Assembly (NCBI GenBank): GCA_963971285.1
Contig: OZ020244.1
Span: 16,058,001 to 16,122,000 of the forward strand
DNA length: 64,000 nt
DNA from: Astropecten irregularis
Taxonomy: Eukaryota; Echinodermata; Asteroidea; Paxillosida; Astropectinidae
Direction: 5' to 3'
Part shown: positions 21,801 through 32,272 of the stretch, piece after piece
Numbering within the stretch: position 1 is the first letter of the stretch
Layout: every line of letters begins with the position of its first letter
The notes under the pieces: model-generated
The model's input: only the letters and a program-made list of their open reading frames with translations
The model's database searches: none
Told to the model about the DNA's origin: nothing
Program-made: the position numbers and the translations under genes

Positions 21801-24800
21801 CGTTATTATCCATCGCCTCAGCAAGCAGCCAGGGACCCGGGTCAACCTGTTGCTGATCGAAAAGGCGGGAAAGTTTCACTACACCTGGATCGAAGATCTA
21901 GATTGCCTCTTATACGATCAGAGCAAACACAACGAGCGCTAGCACTTTTGCGAGCGCTGTCTTCACGGCTACACAATAACAGACCTGCTGGAGGCCAACA
22001 TGCCAAAGTGCCACGGTATCGGAAAACGGCGGTGAGAGTATAGATGCCCGAAGAGGGAAAAACAAGTTGGTATTTCAGAACCACCAAAAACAGCTGTCAG
22101 CCCCCTTTATCATCTACGCCGACTTTGAGGCCCTCACAATCAAACCCGAGGGCCCTGAGCTCGACCCAACGAAGAGCAAAACCAGGAAGACAAAACAGCA
22201 CGAGGCGTGCAGCTACTGTTTCATAGTTTTCCGTTGTGACGGCCAGACACAACCAGCCTTGGAATACAGAGGTCCCAATGCGGAGAGGCTCCGAGCGCTT
22301 CAGGAAGAGGAGCGAAAAATCAAGGCGGCGTTCGACAACCCCAAAGCTATTCAAATGACCCGAGAGGACTAGAAGTCTTACAGAAAAGCGACAACCTGTC
22401 ATGTGTGCGATAAACCTCTCGCGGGTGATAGAGTCCGGGACCACTGCCACATCGTCGGAAAATACAGAGGGGCAGCTTACAACGCATGTAACCTCGAATT
22501 TAGGCTGAACCCGAAGACAACGCCTATACCATGCAGTTGTCCTTCACAACCTTCGGGGCTAAGACTCCCATCTTCTCATGCAGGCAATCTCGAAGGTAGA
22601 GGGGAAGGTATCATGTATCTCGGGCAGCTCCGCTTCATCGATAGTGCACAGTTCCTGCTTGCCTCGTTGGACAAGCTCGCGGCGGTCAACCACCCTGAAG
22701 CATTCCATATTACAACCAAGATTGAGCCCTGCGTAAAAAAGCGCGAGCTGCTGCTGCGCAAGGGCATCTTTCCATACATGGATTCCTGGGAGCAGTTTGC
22801 AGAGCCAGCGCTCCCACCCAAAGAGGTATTCTACAGCAAACTCTCGGAAGAACGCATCAGCGAGGCCGATTATGCCCATGCCCAAAATGTCTGGGAGGCC
22901 TTTGGATGCCGCAACCTGGGAGACTACAGTGACCTATATTGTCACACCGACGTCCTACTTCTGGCGGACGTCTTTGAGACCTTTCGAAAGACATGCCTGC
23001 GTCAGTATAGATTAGACCCCGTCAACTACTACACGAGCCCCGATCTCTCCTGGGACGCCCTGCTCAAGAAAATGTAAATCGAGCTAGACCTGCTGACGGA
23101 CTATGACCAGCACCTCTTCATTGAAAAGGGGATGCGCGGCGGGATATCTATGGTCTCGAGCACAAGGTACGCGAAAGCAAACAATCCCCTGGTCGAGGGA
23201 TATGACTCCTCTAAAGAACGTAGCCACATCCTCTGCAGCAAGTATAGCGGATCATCCGGCAGAGAGCCCCAATAGCTACATCCTGGAGGTGGATCTGGAA
23301 TACCCGGAAGAGCTGCACGATGCGCACAATGCATATCCGTTGGCTCCGGAGCGCATGGTGGTCCAAAAAGAGTGGATGTCGGAGTATTACCACAACCTTC
23401 TTGCTGCCGATGGGCATGCGCCTAAAAAAGGTTCACAGAGCTCTATCCTTTAATCAAACCCCAATGAACACTGAACTCCGGAAAAAAGCAACCAGCGACA
23501 TTGAGGAGGATCTCTATAAGCTGATGAACAACAGCGTCTTCGGCAAAACCATGGAAAACCTCCGCAAGCGGATCAACGTGAAGCTCGTCGGGGCTGATGA
23601 AGAGGACAGACTCAGGCGCCTTATCGCCAGCCCAGCCTTCGCGCGGGCAAACATTTGATGACGACATTGCGGCCATCCAGGTCCATAAGAACAGATTGGT
23701 TCTCAATCGCCCGGTGTTCGTTGGGATGAGCATCCTGGACCTCTCCAAACACCGTATGTATGACTTCTACTACAACCAGATGAAGGGTCATTACGGAGAG
23801 CGCTGTCAGCTCCTTTACACCATCACGGATAGCCTTCTTATGGAGCTCCAAACTGAGGACATGTACCAAGACATGGCAGAGCGTGCGCATCCCTACGACA
23901 CATCCGGCTACCCCGAGGAGCACCAACTACGCAGCAATACGACCAAAAAGGTGCTGGGTAGGATGAAAGACGAGTGCGCCGGGCGCCCTATAGCCGAATT
24001 TGTTGGTCTGCGCCCTAAAATGTACTCAATCCTAGAGCCTGATGGCAAAATTATAAAGAAGACCAAAGGTGTGAAAAAGTTTGTCGTGAAGAAGCGTATT
24101 GGCCACGAGCAGTATTAAGAAGCCCTCTTCGGCGTGAAGACCTTTCGCCACGGCATGGATGTGCTCCGGTCCGAGCGCCATCGCATCTATGGACAGCGTC
24201 TAAACAAGGTATCTCTTTCACCCGTTGATAGCAAGCGCTGGATCGCGGAAAATGGGGTTGACACCTTGGCCTACGGGCACAAAGTTGTCAGATGAACCAC
24301 TAACGCCTTTGAACCCCATCCGGCGGTAGTTGGGTATCACCACGAGGAGATCCTCCCGGACAAAGCCACGGACAGACCCATCCAGCAAATAGTAGAGCAC
24401 AGGCTCACTAGGCTTGGTCACCGAACGCCCAAGCCGGTACACCTGGAGGGACCACACTGGATCGGTGGCGCCGCGGTGGCCACCCTCCAGTTCGCCGGGC
24501 TGGTACAGATAGCGAACACCAACGTCTGAAGGGAGCTTTTGCTCACGAAGGTTAACAGGACGGCCTGGAACGGTGAAGGAGGGCTTTTGTGTCACCGATT
24601 TAGCCTTGATGGTCCCAGACGGTCTTTTACCAGTCAACAGTAGCCGCGGGGGCTACAGTAGATGCGATACAGCTTTGCTGTCAGGCGAGCAGACGTCGGA
24701 CTGGCGGTCATGTCTTGCGAGATATTCAAGCAACCCAATCAGTCTCCAACAGGCTGGGCTCAGAAAAAAGGTGGGTTTTTTAATTCGGTTGTCTCGGCAA

Positions 24801-27800
24801 TCACTTGGTGAGCATAATAGGCTGCGACCGAAGTGGCTCCCAGTCCCACGACTACAAAGGCGATTTCTCTATCGCGTTGCTCCGGCGATGGTTGGTATAA
24901 AATCTGACAGCTTGGGTTCCGGTTCCTGTGCTAGCACAACGCCGCTGCCAGCAGTGATAAGATTGTATTGGCGGATGGCTTCATCAACATCACGGAAAGT
25001 GTGCTCGGCGTGTCCCTGGCGGCGCAGCTCTTCATTGATCCACGTGGGAACGTTCAGCCCGCTTGCGCGACCATTCGGCATGTGCAGCTTGGAGCTGTTC
25101 TAAGGCTTTGTCATGTCGTTTTCGCTACTCGTCGGAACCGCTTAACGACGAGAAGAGAAAGTTTGACCATGAGAACGCGAGCGCATTCACCAATCATTCA
25201 CCACCTACAAGCATATCGCTATAGAGGCCGTCTTGTTGCGGCTATACAGAAGGAAGAGCGTTTACTTCAATATGTCAGCGGGGAAAATCCCCTGCTTCAC
25301 GAGCATTTCCTTGGTGGCGATGGCCAGGCACACATCCAGAATGACCATGCCGACATCATATGACACAAATTTTGGCGTAGCACCTTTCGTGATTTTTTTG
25401 CCAAGTGCGGTGTACCACATTGCGAGCCCACTCACAACGGTGGAGGGGTATGCCAAATTGGCAGTCCGTTTGCCGTCTGTACTGGGAGTAGACATGGTGG
25501 CATCCAGAGTTATTGCATATGGAAAGGGTCAGGCCGTTCGTCTAATAGTACATTTTTTCCCTGCCTCGATTCCGACAGGGGCGGCTTTTGCCCGCGCGCC
25601 TCTATTTACAGAAGGGGGCGCGGACTTTTGCGCATATAGCGCGGCGCCAACATGACAGCGACAGCTGCGAGGACTGCATATACGCTATCCATGAGCTCTG
25701 CACATTGAAAGTCGCTGTCTCAGCCGCAGTTCCACTCGCAGTTTCAGCGGTTTCGGCAGACTGGGCGGTTTGAGATGGCCGGAGACCCTCTTTGTCCTTT
25801 TGAAGCTGTTCAAGTAGCGCTTCTTGTTTTGCTTTTCTGGCCGCCGCACGCTTTTGACCAGCCACGACTTTCTTCGGGTTCTTAATCGTCACCCTATCTT
25901 GCGTTGGAGGGGTCGCCTCCTGGGCAGGCTCTTGCGGGGCTGTCTTCTGCGGGGGCATCGGTTTCGTCTCCTCCATTTGCAAGAGATACCTGATCTCCAA
26001 ATCGACAGTATTTAGCTGTGGTCATGACCGCCGTCAGCGGAGCTAGGTACATGGGACATATTTTCCGGCTGAATGGGTAGAACGCTGGCCGCTAACAGCG
26101 CATACACCTGCAGCGCGGAAGCTCCGAGCGTTTTTGATCGTTGAGGCCCCAAGGCGCGCCTCATAGCGTCCATAGTGTTTGGAGACCTCGTCAATGGTCA
26201 TCTCGTCAACTTGTGCGAGAGTCGGTTGCTCAAGCTTACGCCGCTCAAGGGAGAGGAGCGGCAAAAAACGAGCTCATGGCCGAGGCCCGAGCCTCACTAA
26301 TGAAAGAGCTCGCTGCTACCAAACCGACATCGAAAACAAATGTGGTTGCTTCAAACTTTTTCATACATCGAGCACATCCCCTGATCCTCCGCCGCCATAT
26401 TGCAAAGACGGCCCTAGTTGTGGCCTGTTCGTCCCCTCGCGGCCTTTTGTTTTGCAATTTTGTTTTTGTCTACGCGGCCTGGAACTTTTTTTTATTAACC
26501 ACTGTAAAACAAAAAAGCGCTCCCATGGCTGGTTGCTATAGAGTAACCTTTGACCCGGTTCCTCCTCGTTTAGATTAACACCAAGATTGATGTTGATCAT
26601 TAAAGCGGCGCGCACTATAGAGTGACCCTTTGACCGCTAATCAACCACACGCCCCGCCGTGTGAGCGTGGGGCATGGGCCCCCATTGTGTATACTACTCC
26701 ATCTTATAGCAGATCCCTCGCTAAAGATAGTAGCAGCATTCATCCATAAAATACAAGTTATTAATATGCAGAAATTTACCTGATACGGCTATCAATGAGA
26801 CAGCCACGACTACAATGTTGTCAGTAGTTGAGCAAACCACCAATCCAAGTCCATACAATAAACCGCCAACCATAATGACAACTCGGCTGCCACATTTGTG
26901 TGCTACAATCGAGACAACAGGAGCTAGTACAGAGAATAGGATGAGAAAATATACAAGAAATCAAAGGTTCTTCGACTTCAAAATGTGAAATCAAAAATTA
27001 GTTGATAAGAGGATGGTAGTGGGTGAAAACAGTGAAAACCAGTGGCGTAGACAGGTCCTCAGACCTGGGGCCAATTTCACTATAAACAAAGTGAATTCAC
27101 TGGATTAATTTCCACGGTTTGATTAATGAATCGTGCCTCGCTTTCAAATCATGGTTACGCATTGTGCACGCATCGCCACCATTTTGTCTGACGCCGATCA
27201 GACAAACATAAAACATCTGCAAATTATTTTGTTTATTACTAAGACAAGCAAACACTCAAAACCCTAAGCAAGCAGTCAAAACACTAAGCAAGCAGCAAAA
27301 CACTAAGCAAGCAGTCAAAACACTACTGCAAGCAGTCAAAACACAACTGCAAGCAGCCAAAACACTAAGCAAGCAGTCAAAACACTAAGCAAGCAGTCAA
27401 AACACCAAGCAAGCAGCCAAAACACCAAGCAAGCAGCCAAAACACTAAGCAAGCAGTCAAAACACTAAGCAAGCAGTCAGAACACCAAGCAAGCAGCCAA
27501 AACACTAAGCAAGCAGTCAAAACACTAAGCAAGCAGTCAAAACACTAAGCAAGTAGCCAAAACAATAAGCAAGCAGTCAAAACACTACTGCAAGCAGTCA
27601 AAACACTAAGCAAGCAGTCAAAACACTAAGCAAGCAGTCAAAACACCAAGCAGGCAGCCAAAACACTAAGCAAGCAGTCAAAACACTAAGCAAGCAGTCA
27701 AAACACTAAGCAAGCAGTCAAAACACTAAGCAAGCAGTCAAAACACTAAGCAAGCAGCCAAAACACTAAGCAAGCAGTCAAAACACGAAGCAAGCAGTCA

Positions 27801-29428
27801 AAACACTAAAGAAGCAGTCAAAACACCAAGCAAGCAGCCAAAACACTGAGCAAGCAGTCAAAACACTAAGCAAGCAGTCAAAACACTAAGCTAGCAGCCA
27901 AAACACTAAAGCAAGCAGTCAAAACACGAAGCAAGCAGTCAAAACACTAAGCAAGCAGTCAAAACACTAAGCAAGCAGTCAAAACACTAAGCATGCAGCC
28001 ATAACACTAAGCAAGCAGTCAAAACACTAAGCAAGCAGTCAAAACACCAAACATGCAGTCAAAACACTAAGCATGCAGTCACAACACTAAGCAAGCAGTC
28101 AAAACACTTAGCAAGCAGCAAAACACTAAGCAAGCAGTCAAAACACTACTGCAAGCAGTCAAAACACTTAGCATTCAGCCAAAACACTAAGCAAGCAGCC
28201 AAAACACTAAGCAAGCATGCAGTCAAAACACTAAGCATGCAAGCAGTCAAAACACTAAGCAAGCAGTCAAAACACTAAGCAAGCAGCCAAAACATTGAAG
28301 ATCCTGGAGTAGTTTTAACGAAGCCTTACGATCGATCGTAACTCGAGTTACGAAGGATGGCTGAATCGTATCATGCGTACGGCTGCAATGCATCATGTTT
28401 CCTACGATTGATAGTAAGCTACGATGAGTTTGGTGAAATCTGAGAGGAACAATTCAGATTCAGCTTCATTCAGAAACCAACATTTCTCGGATTGAAATAT
28501 CATTGTGTGTTTTTTTAAGATGCGTATAACGCAATGAATGATTTATGACATGTGTTGAATTGTTGATTTATAGGCCCTGCTTCTTTATTACTCCCCATTG
28601 TTACAAAATGCTTAATGATCTCGTTGTACTTTTTCATGGTCAAACACACAGCATACACAACTACATACAGGGACCCGATTCAGGGTGCAGAGCAGTCAAA
28701 AGCAGTAAAAAGTTCAATCAGCCTGCGAAGCCTATTAATATTCTGTACATACCCTCAAAATCGTATTAACATTAATAAAAGCAATTGATGAGCCCTACAT
28801 AAAAAGCCTTGTAAATGGAATTGATGTAACCAGGTATTCAGAGTTTGGACTTTCAGTTTTAAGCTGTTTGGATGAAATCAGGTCACAGAGCCACTTTACT
28901 TTCGGCATGTATAAAAGTGGAGGAATACTTATTTTGAGTCTGGCACCGGTCAATTTGGCAGTTTTCAGGGTATTTTTCTTTGGATGGACTTTTCTCAAAA
29001 GTCATTGATTAACCTATAACAAATTGAATCAAAAAAAGAAAAAGAAAAAGATCTGAATATTTTTATATTTTTTGTTTTAATTCGCCGTTTTGCATGGGAG
29101 CCTATGAGAAATTCAGCGTCCCTGGCTCTCAGAGTCGATGGTTCACATCAGTAAATCGTGACTATAAGTGGGGAAAACAAATTCAGACACGAATTTAATA
29201 AAATACTGAGTCATGTACAGCAAACCTACTTAAAATATACAGCACACCGAAGTGAAGAGCGGCAATTGAGCCAAGAATCCACAAATCTGTATCCAAATCC
29301 TCCTTCATGCCAGTCAGGAGAACTCCAAACGCCTTCACGGTACCGAAGACAATGAACTCTACCATGAATCCAGCCAGCACCACCAACCAACCCCAACCTC
29401 CCTCTCGATAACGCTGATCATTTGCCAT
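18874..29428 (-). CDS. MCT-like transporter gene 2, complete, expanded introns
   Basis: Coding exons on the minus strand: 29428-29230, 26923-26780, 20581-19772 and 19010-18874, total 1290 bp, 429 residues. Exon 2 was found by homology and by its splice signals, and reads through without stops. Junctions and phases match gene 1, except the first donor, which is GTAGGT. Helix-1 signature EGGWGW is present. Intron 1 contains a 20-bp minisatellite. Intron 2 is 6.2 kb because a Polinton-like element (20981-26698) inserted there. The first exon is of the MANDQ subtype otherwise seen only in gene 0, while exons 3-4 resemble those of the other genes. An upstream in-frame extension of the first exon exists, but the Met at 29428 fits the paralogues. 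Function as for the SLC16 family; substrate unknown. Whether so long an intron with a viral-like insert still splices efficiently cannot be told. Confidence 0.87.
20642..20975. other. Intron 2 sequence of gene 2 left of the Polinton
   Basis: Homology to intron 2 of the other genes stops near 20642, and the remaining sequence up to the target duplication is not recognised. It contains a tRNA T-arm-like hairpin (CACGGAGTCGAACCCGTG at about 20953-20970), too little to call a tRNA. Confidence 0.4.
20981..21185. repeat. Left terminal inverted repeat of the Polinton-like element
   Basis: Aligns with the complement of 26527-26698: shared blocks are GTATACA, CATGCCCCA, GGCGTGTGGTTG, AAAGGTCACTCT, GGTGTTAAT-like and GTCAAAGGT-like, in the same order. 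The motif AAAGGTCACTC occurs twice (about 21070 and 21166). A 12-bp stretch near 20993-21004 is extra compared with the right end. Confidence 0.8.
21440..24295 (+). pseudogene. Protein-primed family B DNA polymerase remnant of Polinton type
   Basis: In order: an N-terminal region with [20 protein letters not shown] near 21500; a zinc-binding segment with CHVCDKPL...DHCH near 22400-22450; exonuclease-region and [11 protein letters not shown] sequence near 22950; then [15 protein letters not shown] near 23120; [20 protein letters not shown] near 23695-23755; motif C near 23816-23840; and [20 protein letters not shown] near 23970. The reading frame is interrupted by numerous stops and frameshifts (for example 21627, 22370, 23077, 23273, 23656 and 24117). 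Around 23283 the part that should hold the first catalytic palm motif is missing. In motif C the first aspartate of the conserved DTDS is Ile (YTITDS). In intact elements it would replicate the element's DNA from a protein primer; this copy is dead. Confidence 0.88.
24300..24637 (-). pseudogene. Retroviral-type integrase C-terminal remnant of the Polinton-like element
   Basis: The minus-strand frame contains a beta-strand-rich C-terminal domain pattern: [12 protein letters not shown], then ...[14 protein letters not shown], then PVLYYLLDG...REDLLVV, typical of the DNA-binding tail of Polinton integrases. The zinc-finger and catalytic core domains that should precede it (to the right, minus strand) are absent, so the gene is truncated. 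It lies tail to tail with the polymerase remnant, whose end is near 24295. Confidence 0.75.
24770..25130 (-). pseudogene. Small Polinton-associated gene remnant
   Basis: The minus-strand frame at 25081-24869 contains [20 protein letters not shown] and continues in another frame below about 24885, where a hydrophobic stretch ([20 protein letters not shown]) could be a membrane segment. Sequence of this kind recurs in Polinton/adintovirus elements as an unnamed small gene. The frame change marks it as broken. Confidence 0.55.
25262..25495 (-). pseudogene. Small Polinton-associated membrane-type protein remnant
   Basis: A 77-codon frame with two hydrophobic segments, around [19 protein letters not shown] and [21 protein letters not shown] similar short protein accompanies other members of this element class. 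The function is unknown and the upstream boundary is unclear. Confidence 0.5.
25602..26000 (-). pseudogene. Proline- and lysine-rich small gene of the Polinton-like element
   Basis: The minus-strand frame begins with a Pro/Gln/Thr-rich part, followed by a basic segment with ITIKNPKKV-like sequence (here [20 protein letters not shown]) and a putative helical tail. This basic block is a familiar feature of a minor Polinton/adintovirus protein of unknown role. The C-terminal part appears frame-shifted relative to the neighbouring frame that follows. Confidence 0.55.
26012..26264 (-). pseudogene. Small Polinton-associated gene, frameshifted
   Basis: The minus-strand frame from 26264 reads [18 protein letters not shown]; the continuation ([19 protein letters not shown]) is found in another frame ending near 26012. 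One frameshift near 26140 explains the switch. The protein is of unknown function, recognised only as part of this element class. Confidence 0.5.
26527..26698. repeat. Right terminal inverted repeat of the Polinton-like element
   Basis: Complement of 20981-21185. It contains two copies of an AGAGTRACCYTTTGACC motif (about 26540 and 26620), pointing the opposite way to the left repeat. It ends GTATACTACT, followed by the target duplication CCATC and normal gene 2 intron sequence. Confidence 0.8.
26940..27242. other. Intron 1 sequence of gene 2, no gene
   Basis: Contains GGGGCCAATTTCAC at 27069, resembling one end of the GGCCAATTTC MITE next to a CCTGG motif, without a recognisable opposite end. 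Otherwise no structure is seen. Confidence 0.4.
27243..28295. repeat. 20-bp minisatellite array in intron 1 of MCT gene 2
   Basis: Same unit as the array at 1-1168, about 50 copies. The order of variant units is kept; for example the rare variant CAGTCAGAACACC occurs at 27473-27485 here and 207-219 there, with the same neighbours. The array is about seven units shorter than the left one after that marker. Near 28220 some units contain GCATGC. Confidence 0.96.
28296..29229. repeat. Array flank and degenerate copy of the GGGTGCAG element
   Basis: 28310-28445 duplicates 1183-1320. From about 28683 to 29110 the sequence is a diverged copy of the terminal-inverted-repeat element at 29953-30419; shared words include CAGGGTGCAGA, GTTTTCAGGGTATTTT and GCATGGGAGCCTATG. 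No gene is seen. Confidence 0.65.
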
Positions 29429-29952
29429 TCCTGTTTCAGTCAATGGATGGCTAATTACAGCTGGCAGAGGAAACCGCAGTAATGGCGGATGGTCCAGTGT
29501 ATACTGTACGTACTTCAATTTAATGTATAACAAAACGAGCAATTTAAATTTTACATTAACACATATCGTACGTCACAATTAAAACTCATGACTCATGCCA
29601 TCGTGTCCAACTTTATACGCATAACAGCATGCTATCGTCATAATTATTAAAAACCAAAATGTAGCTCACCTTAAACAAGTCACTTTGTGAAAAGTGTGGC
29701 ACGAAAGCTATACAAGTCCTACAAAACTAGCCTAGCAGAGCACGTACTATGGGCTGTGGGAATACAATGGCAACCCCACGCACAGAAATAATTTATGGAT
29801 ATTACATTTGTACTGTTTAGTGCAATTGTATAATTCGCTTTTCCAGTGCAACACGCAACACTGCACAAGTGACCGTACGTATATGCAGTCTGCCGCGCCT
29901 TGACCTTTGAACTCGAAACAAAAGGTCACACGCATGAGGAGATTTCCCCTAT
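29429..29952 (-). promoter_or_regulatory. 5' flank of MCT gene 2 with probable 5'UTR exon
   Basis: Homologous to the flank of gene 0. The segment near 29615-29670 corresponds to the predicted 5'UTR exon with donor GTATAA on the minus strand. Nothing else is recognised. Confidence 0.4.
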
Positions 29953-30419
29953 GGGTGCAGATCAGTAAATAGGTCCAGATCAGTCCGCGGAGCTCATTAA
30001 TTTTTTGTATACCCTCAAAATCTTTTTTATAAAATCATTTGCTGGGCCCTACTTGGGAAGTCTTGTAAAGAAAATGGATGGAACCCGGTCGCAAGAGTTT
30101 GGACTTGCAACTTTGAGCTGTTTGGGTGAATTCTGGCCCTTAACTCGCTCTACTTGGGCATGTAGGGGAGGGGTACATTTTTTTAATCTGGCACCAGTCA
30201 ACGTGGCCGTTTTCAGGGTATTTTCCTTTGGATGGATTTTCCTCAAAAAGTCATTGGTTACCCTATAGAAAATTGAAATGAAAATGAAAATTGAAGTTTT
30301 CAGCTTCATTTTGGTGTATAGCTTGAGTGTCTGAGAAACTTCTGAGTATTTTTAATAATTTTTTGAAATTGGCTATTCAGCATGGGAGCCTATGGGAATT
30401 TATTTACTGGTCTGCACCC
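29953..30419. mobile_element. GGGTGCAG MITE, copy 1 of 3
   Basis: 467 bp with ends GGGTGCAGATCAGTAAATA...TTTATTTACTGGTCTGCACCC. The flanks show TAT on both sides, a possible 3-bp target duplication. Related degenerate copies lie at 28683-29110 and 1370-1500. Confidence 0.8.
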
Positions 30420-31793
30420 TATAGTAAATCCAAGATGGCGGCATGCTAAGTTGTATTTTTTTCCAAGAATATTGTCTAAGTGGACAGTAGGCACAAACTT
30501 TTTTTCAGACACACGTTCTCTAGTATTTTGCATGTTACTTTCAATTATTAATTTCTTTTTTAATCAATTAAAATGACCATTAATTATAGTTTTCTTTAAA
30601 AAGGGTGGCGGCCATGTTTACCTCAGTCACTGCATGTCCTTTAAAAATGTTGGGGGTTTACCTGTGGAAAATAGCTGTTTTTCACTTTAGAATGGACTTG
30701 GTTTGCATTATTTACCCCCAAAATATTTATGTAAGGAATTGTATTTGCATGTGCATTTTTTTCAGCCATTTTCAATGAAGACTTTTATGCAAAGAAACAA
30801 GAGCATCACAAAGGACCACCTGTGACCAGGGTAGCAACTTGTTGCCACTGCATGCACATGATGACCCAAGAAAGCTGTTCAGCAGAATCAAGATGGATGG
30901 CATTGATGAATGGTGCATAAACATCACATTCCAGTAGCTTCAAAGGAGCTTAGTCAAGGGTACAGTACAATAGCATGTTGAATAATTATGTCTTGGTTTA
31001 AGAGGAACCGGGGATGTGCAATTTCTAGGCTTAGGCAAACACACTAAGGTTAGAGTGTGCACAGGCTGGGTGGCTTACATCATGTACATGGCACCCAATT
31101 CGCCCCCTGCATTTGATGTAAGTCCCACGTAGCCTACCAAGAATCATTGTGCATTTGCTTCAAACATCCTTGGAAACTAAGTCATTCACAACAAATTCCC
31201 GGCGAAAATTTGTTTTACTGAAAACCTCAGCCATTCAAAGAAGATGCGATATCACAAGTCCAACCCTAGCTGCCCTAACCCTGGCTGCCCTAACCCTGGC
31301 TACCCTAACCGGATAACCCTAGCTCGCCTAACCCTAGCTAGGCTAACCCTAGGAGAGCTAGCCTAACCCTAGGGCCTAGCCAGCTAGTGTCCCCTGGCTG
31401 GACCAATCCTTAAAATGCCCTCCCCCTCCCTTTATGAAAAAAATGCTCAGTCCCTTAAAGCCCAGCCAACCCACACAATTGTGCAAAGTTATCAGCATAA
31501 CTAGCTTGAAGCATTAACCAACTGTTCCTTGCTCACTTTGAAGGCTTGTTGCCAAAAAGAAGATGAATATAGTGCAAATGCATGCATGCCTGTCTGTGTA
31601 CATGTACAGGTGTGAATGCAGACAGCACAAAAACTACATAGACAAAATGGCCGCCCCCATCCAAGTAAATTGCCTGTATTTCAAAAAGGGTCCAATTCTG
31701 TTCAAATTTTTTGGCAGATTCATGACCGGTGAGCATTTCTCTATGCACTGGGTGTGGTTTTAGAAGAAAATAGACACCTTTATCCCCACTAAA
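30420..31793. repeat. Spacer copy 1 (1.37 kb) between GGGTGCAG MITEs
   Basis: Duplicated as 32273-33702. It contains CCAAGATGGCGGC (about 30432), a telomere-like CCCTAA tract (31262-31373) and otherwise unremarkable AT-rich sequence. The short frames at 31533-31763 are retained in both copies but match no known family. Confidence 0.85.
31262..31373. repeat. Degenerate telomere-like CCCTAACCCTAG tract
   Basis: Repeated CTAACCCTAGCT, CTAACCCTGGCT and similar words, a decayed relative of the animal telomere repeat (TTAGGG on the other strand). The spacer duplicate at 33112-33292 is longer because a 30-bp TAACCCTAGCTACTC/TAACCCTAGCTAGGC pair has expanded. Confidence 0.7.
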
Positions 31794-32272
31794 GGGTGCA
31801 GATCAGTAAATAGGTCCAGATCAGTCCGCGGAGCTCATTAATTTTTTGTATTCCCTCAAAACCTTTTTTATAAAACCATTTGCTGGGCCCTACATGTCTT
31901 GTAAAGAAAATGGATGGAACCCGGTCGCCAGAGTTTGGAATTGCAACTTTGAGCTGTTTGGATGAATTCTGGCCCTAAACTCGCTCTACTTGGGCACGTA
32001 GGGGAGGGGTACATTTTTTTATCCTGGCACCAGTCAACATGGCCGTTTTCAGGGTATTTTCCTTCGGATGGATTTTTCCTTCGGATGGATTTTCCTCAAA
32101 AAGTCATTGGTTACCCTATAGAAAATTGAAATGAAAATGAGAATTGGAGTTTTCAGCTTCATTTTTGTGTATAGCTTGAGTGTCTGAGAAACTTCTGAGT
32201 ATTTTTATTAATTTTTTGAAATTGGCTATTCAGCATGGCAACCTATGGGAATTTATATACTGGTCTGCACCC
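31794..32272. mobile_element. GGGTGCAG MITE, copy 2 of 3
   Basis: Same ends as copy 1. It has a short internal tandem duplication (CCTTCGGATGGATTTT twice near 32055-32090) that the other copies lack. Confidence 0.8.

Larger units (their letters stand above)
20981..26698. mobile_element. Defective Polinton (Maverick) / adintovirus-like element, 5.7 kb
   Basis: Ends read AGTAG...CTACT, matching the AG...CT termini of Polintons, with flanking CCATC on both sides (20976-20980 and 26699-26703). Imperfect terminal inverted repeats of about 170-200 bp are present. Inside, a broken protein-primed type B DNA polymerase runs on the plus strand, and on the minus strand lie an integrase C-terminal remnant and remnants of several short genes known from this element class. 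Full-length members are usually 15-20 kb. No capsid, protease or packaging ATPase sequence was recognised here, so this is an internally deleted, mutated copy. Base composition is clearly richer in G+C than the surrounding intron. It cannot be active on its own. Confidence 0.88.

Noticed and set aside
22385-22510. Stand-alone HNH endonuclease (CxxC ... DHCH ... pattern)
   Set aside because: The segment is a normal part of the Polinton polymerase gene, collinear with the polymerase blocks on either side.
24573-25103. 176-codon plus-strand frame in the Polinton-like element
   Set aside because: It overlaps minus-strand remnants that match known element genes; the plus frame has no recognisable features.
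1-28295. CRISPR-like appearance of the 20-bp arrays
   Set aside because: Units are contiguous, with no unique spacers, in a eukaryotic intron context; they are minisatellites.
31262-31373. True telomere or chromosome end
   Set aside because: Repeats are degenerate, short and lie inside a duplicated spacer surrounded by ordinary sequence.
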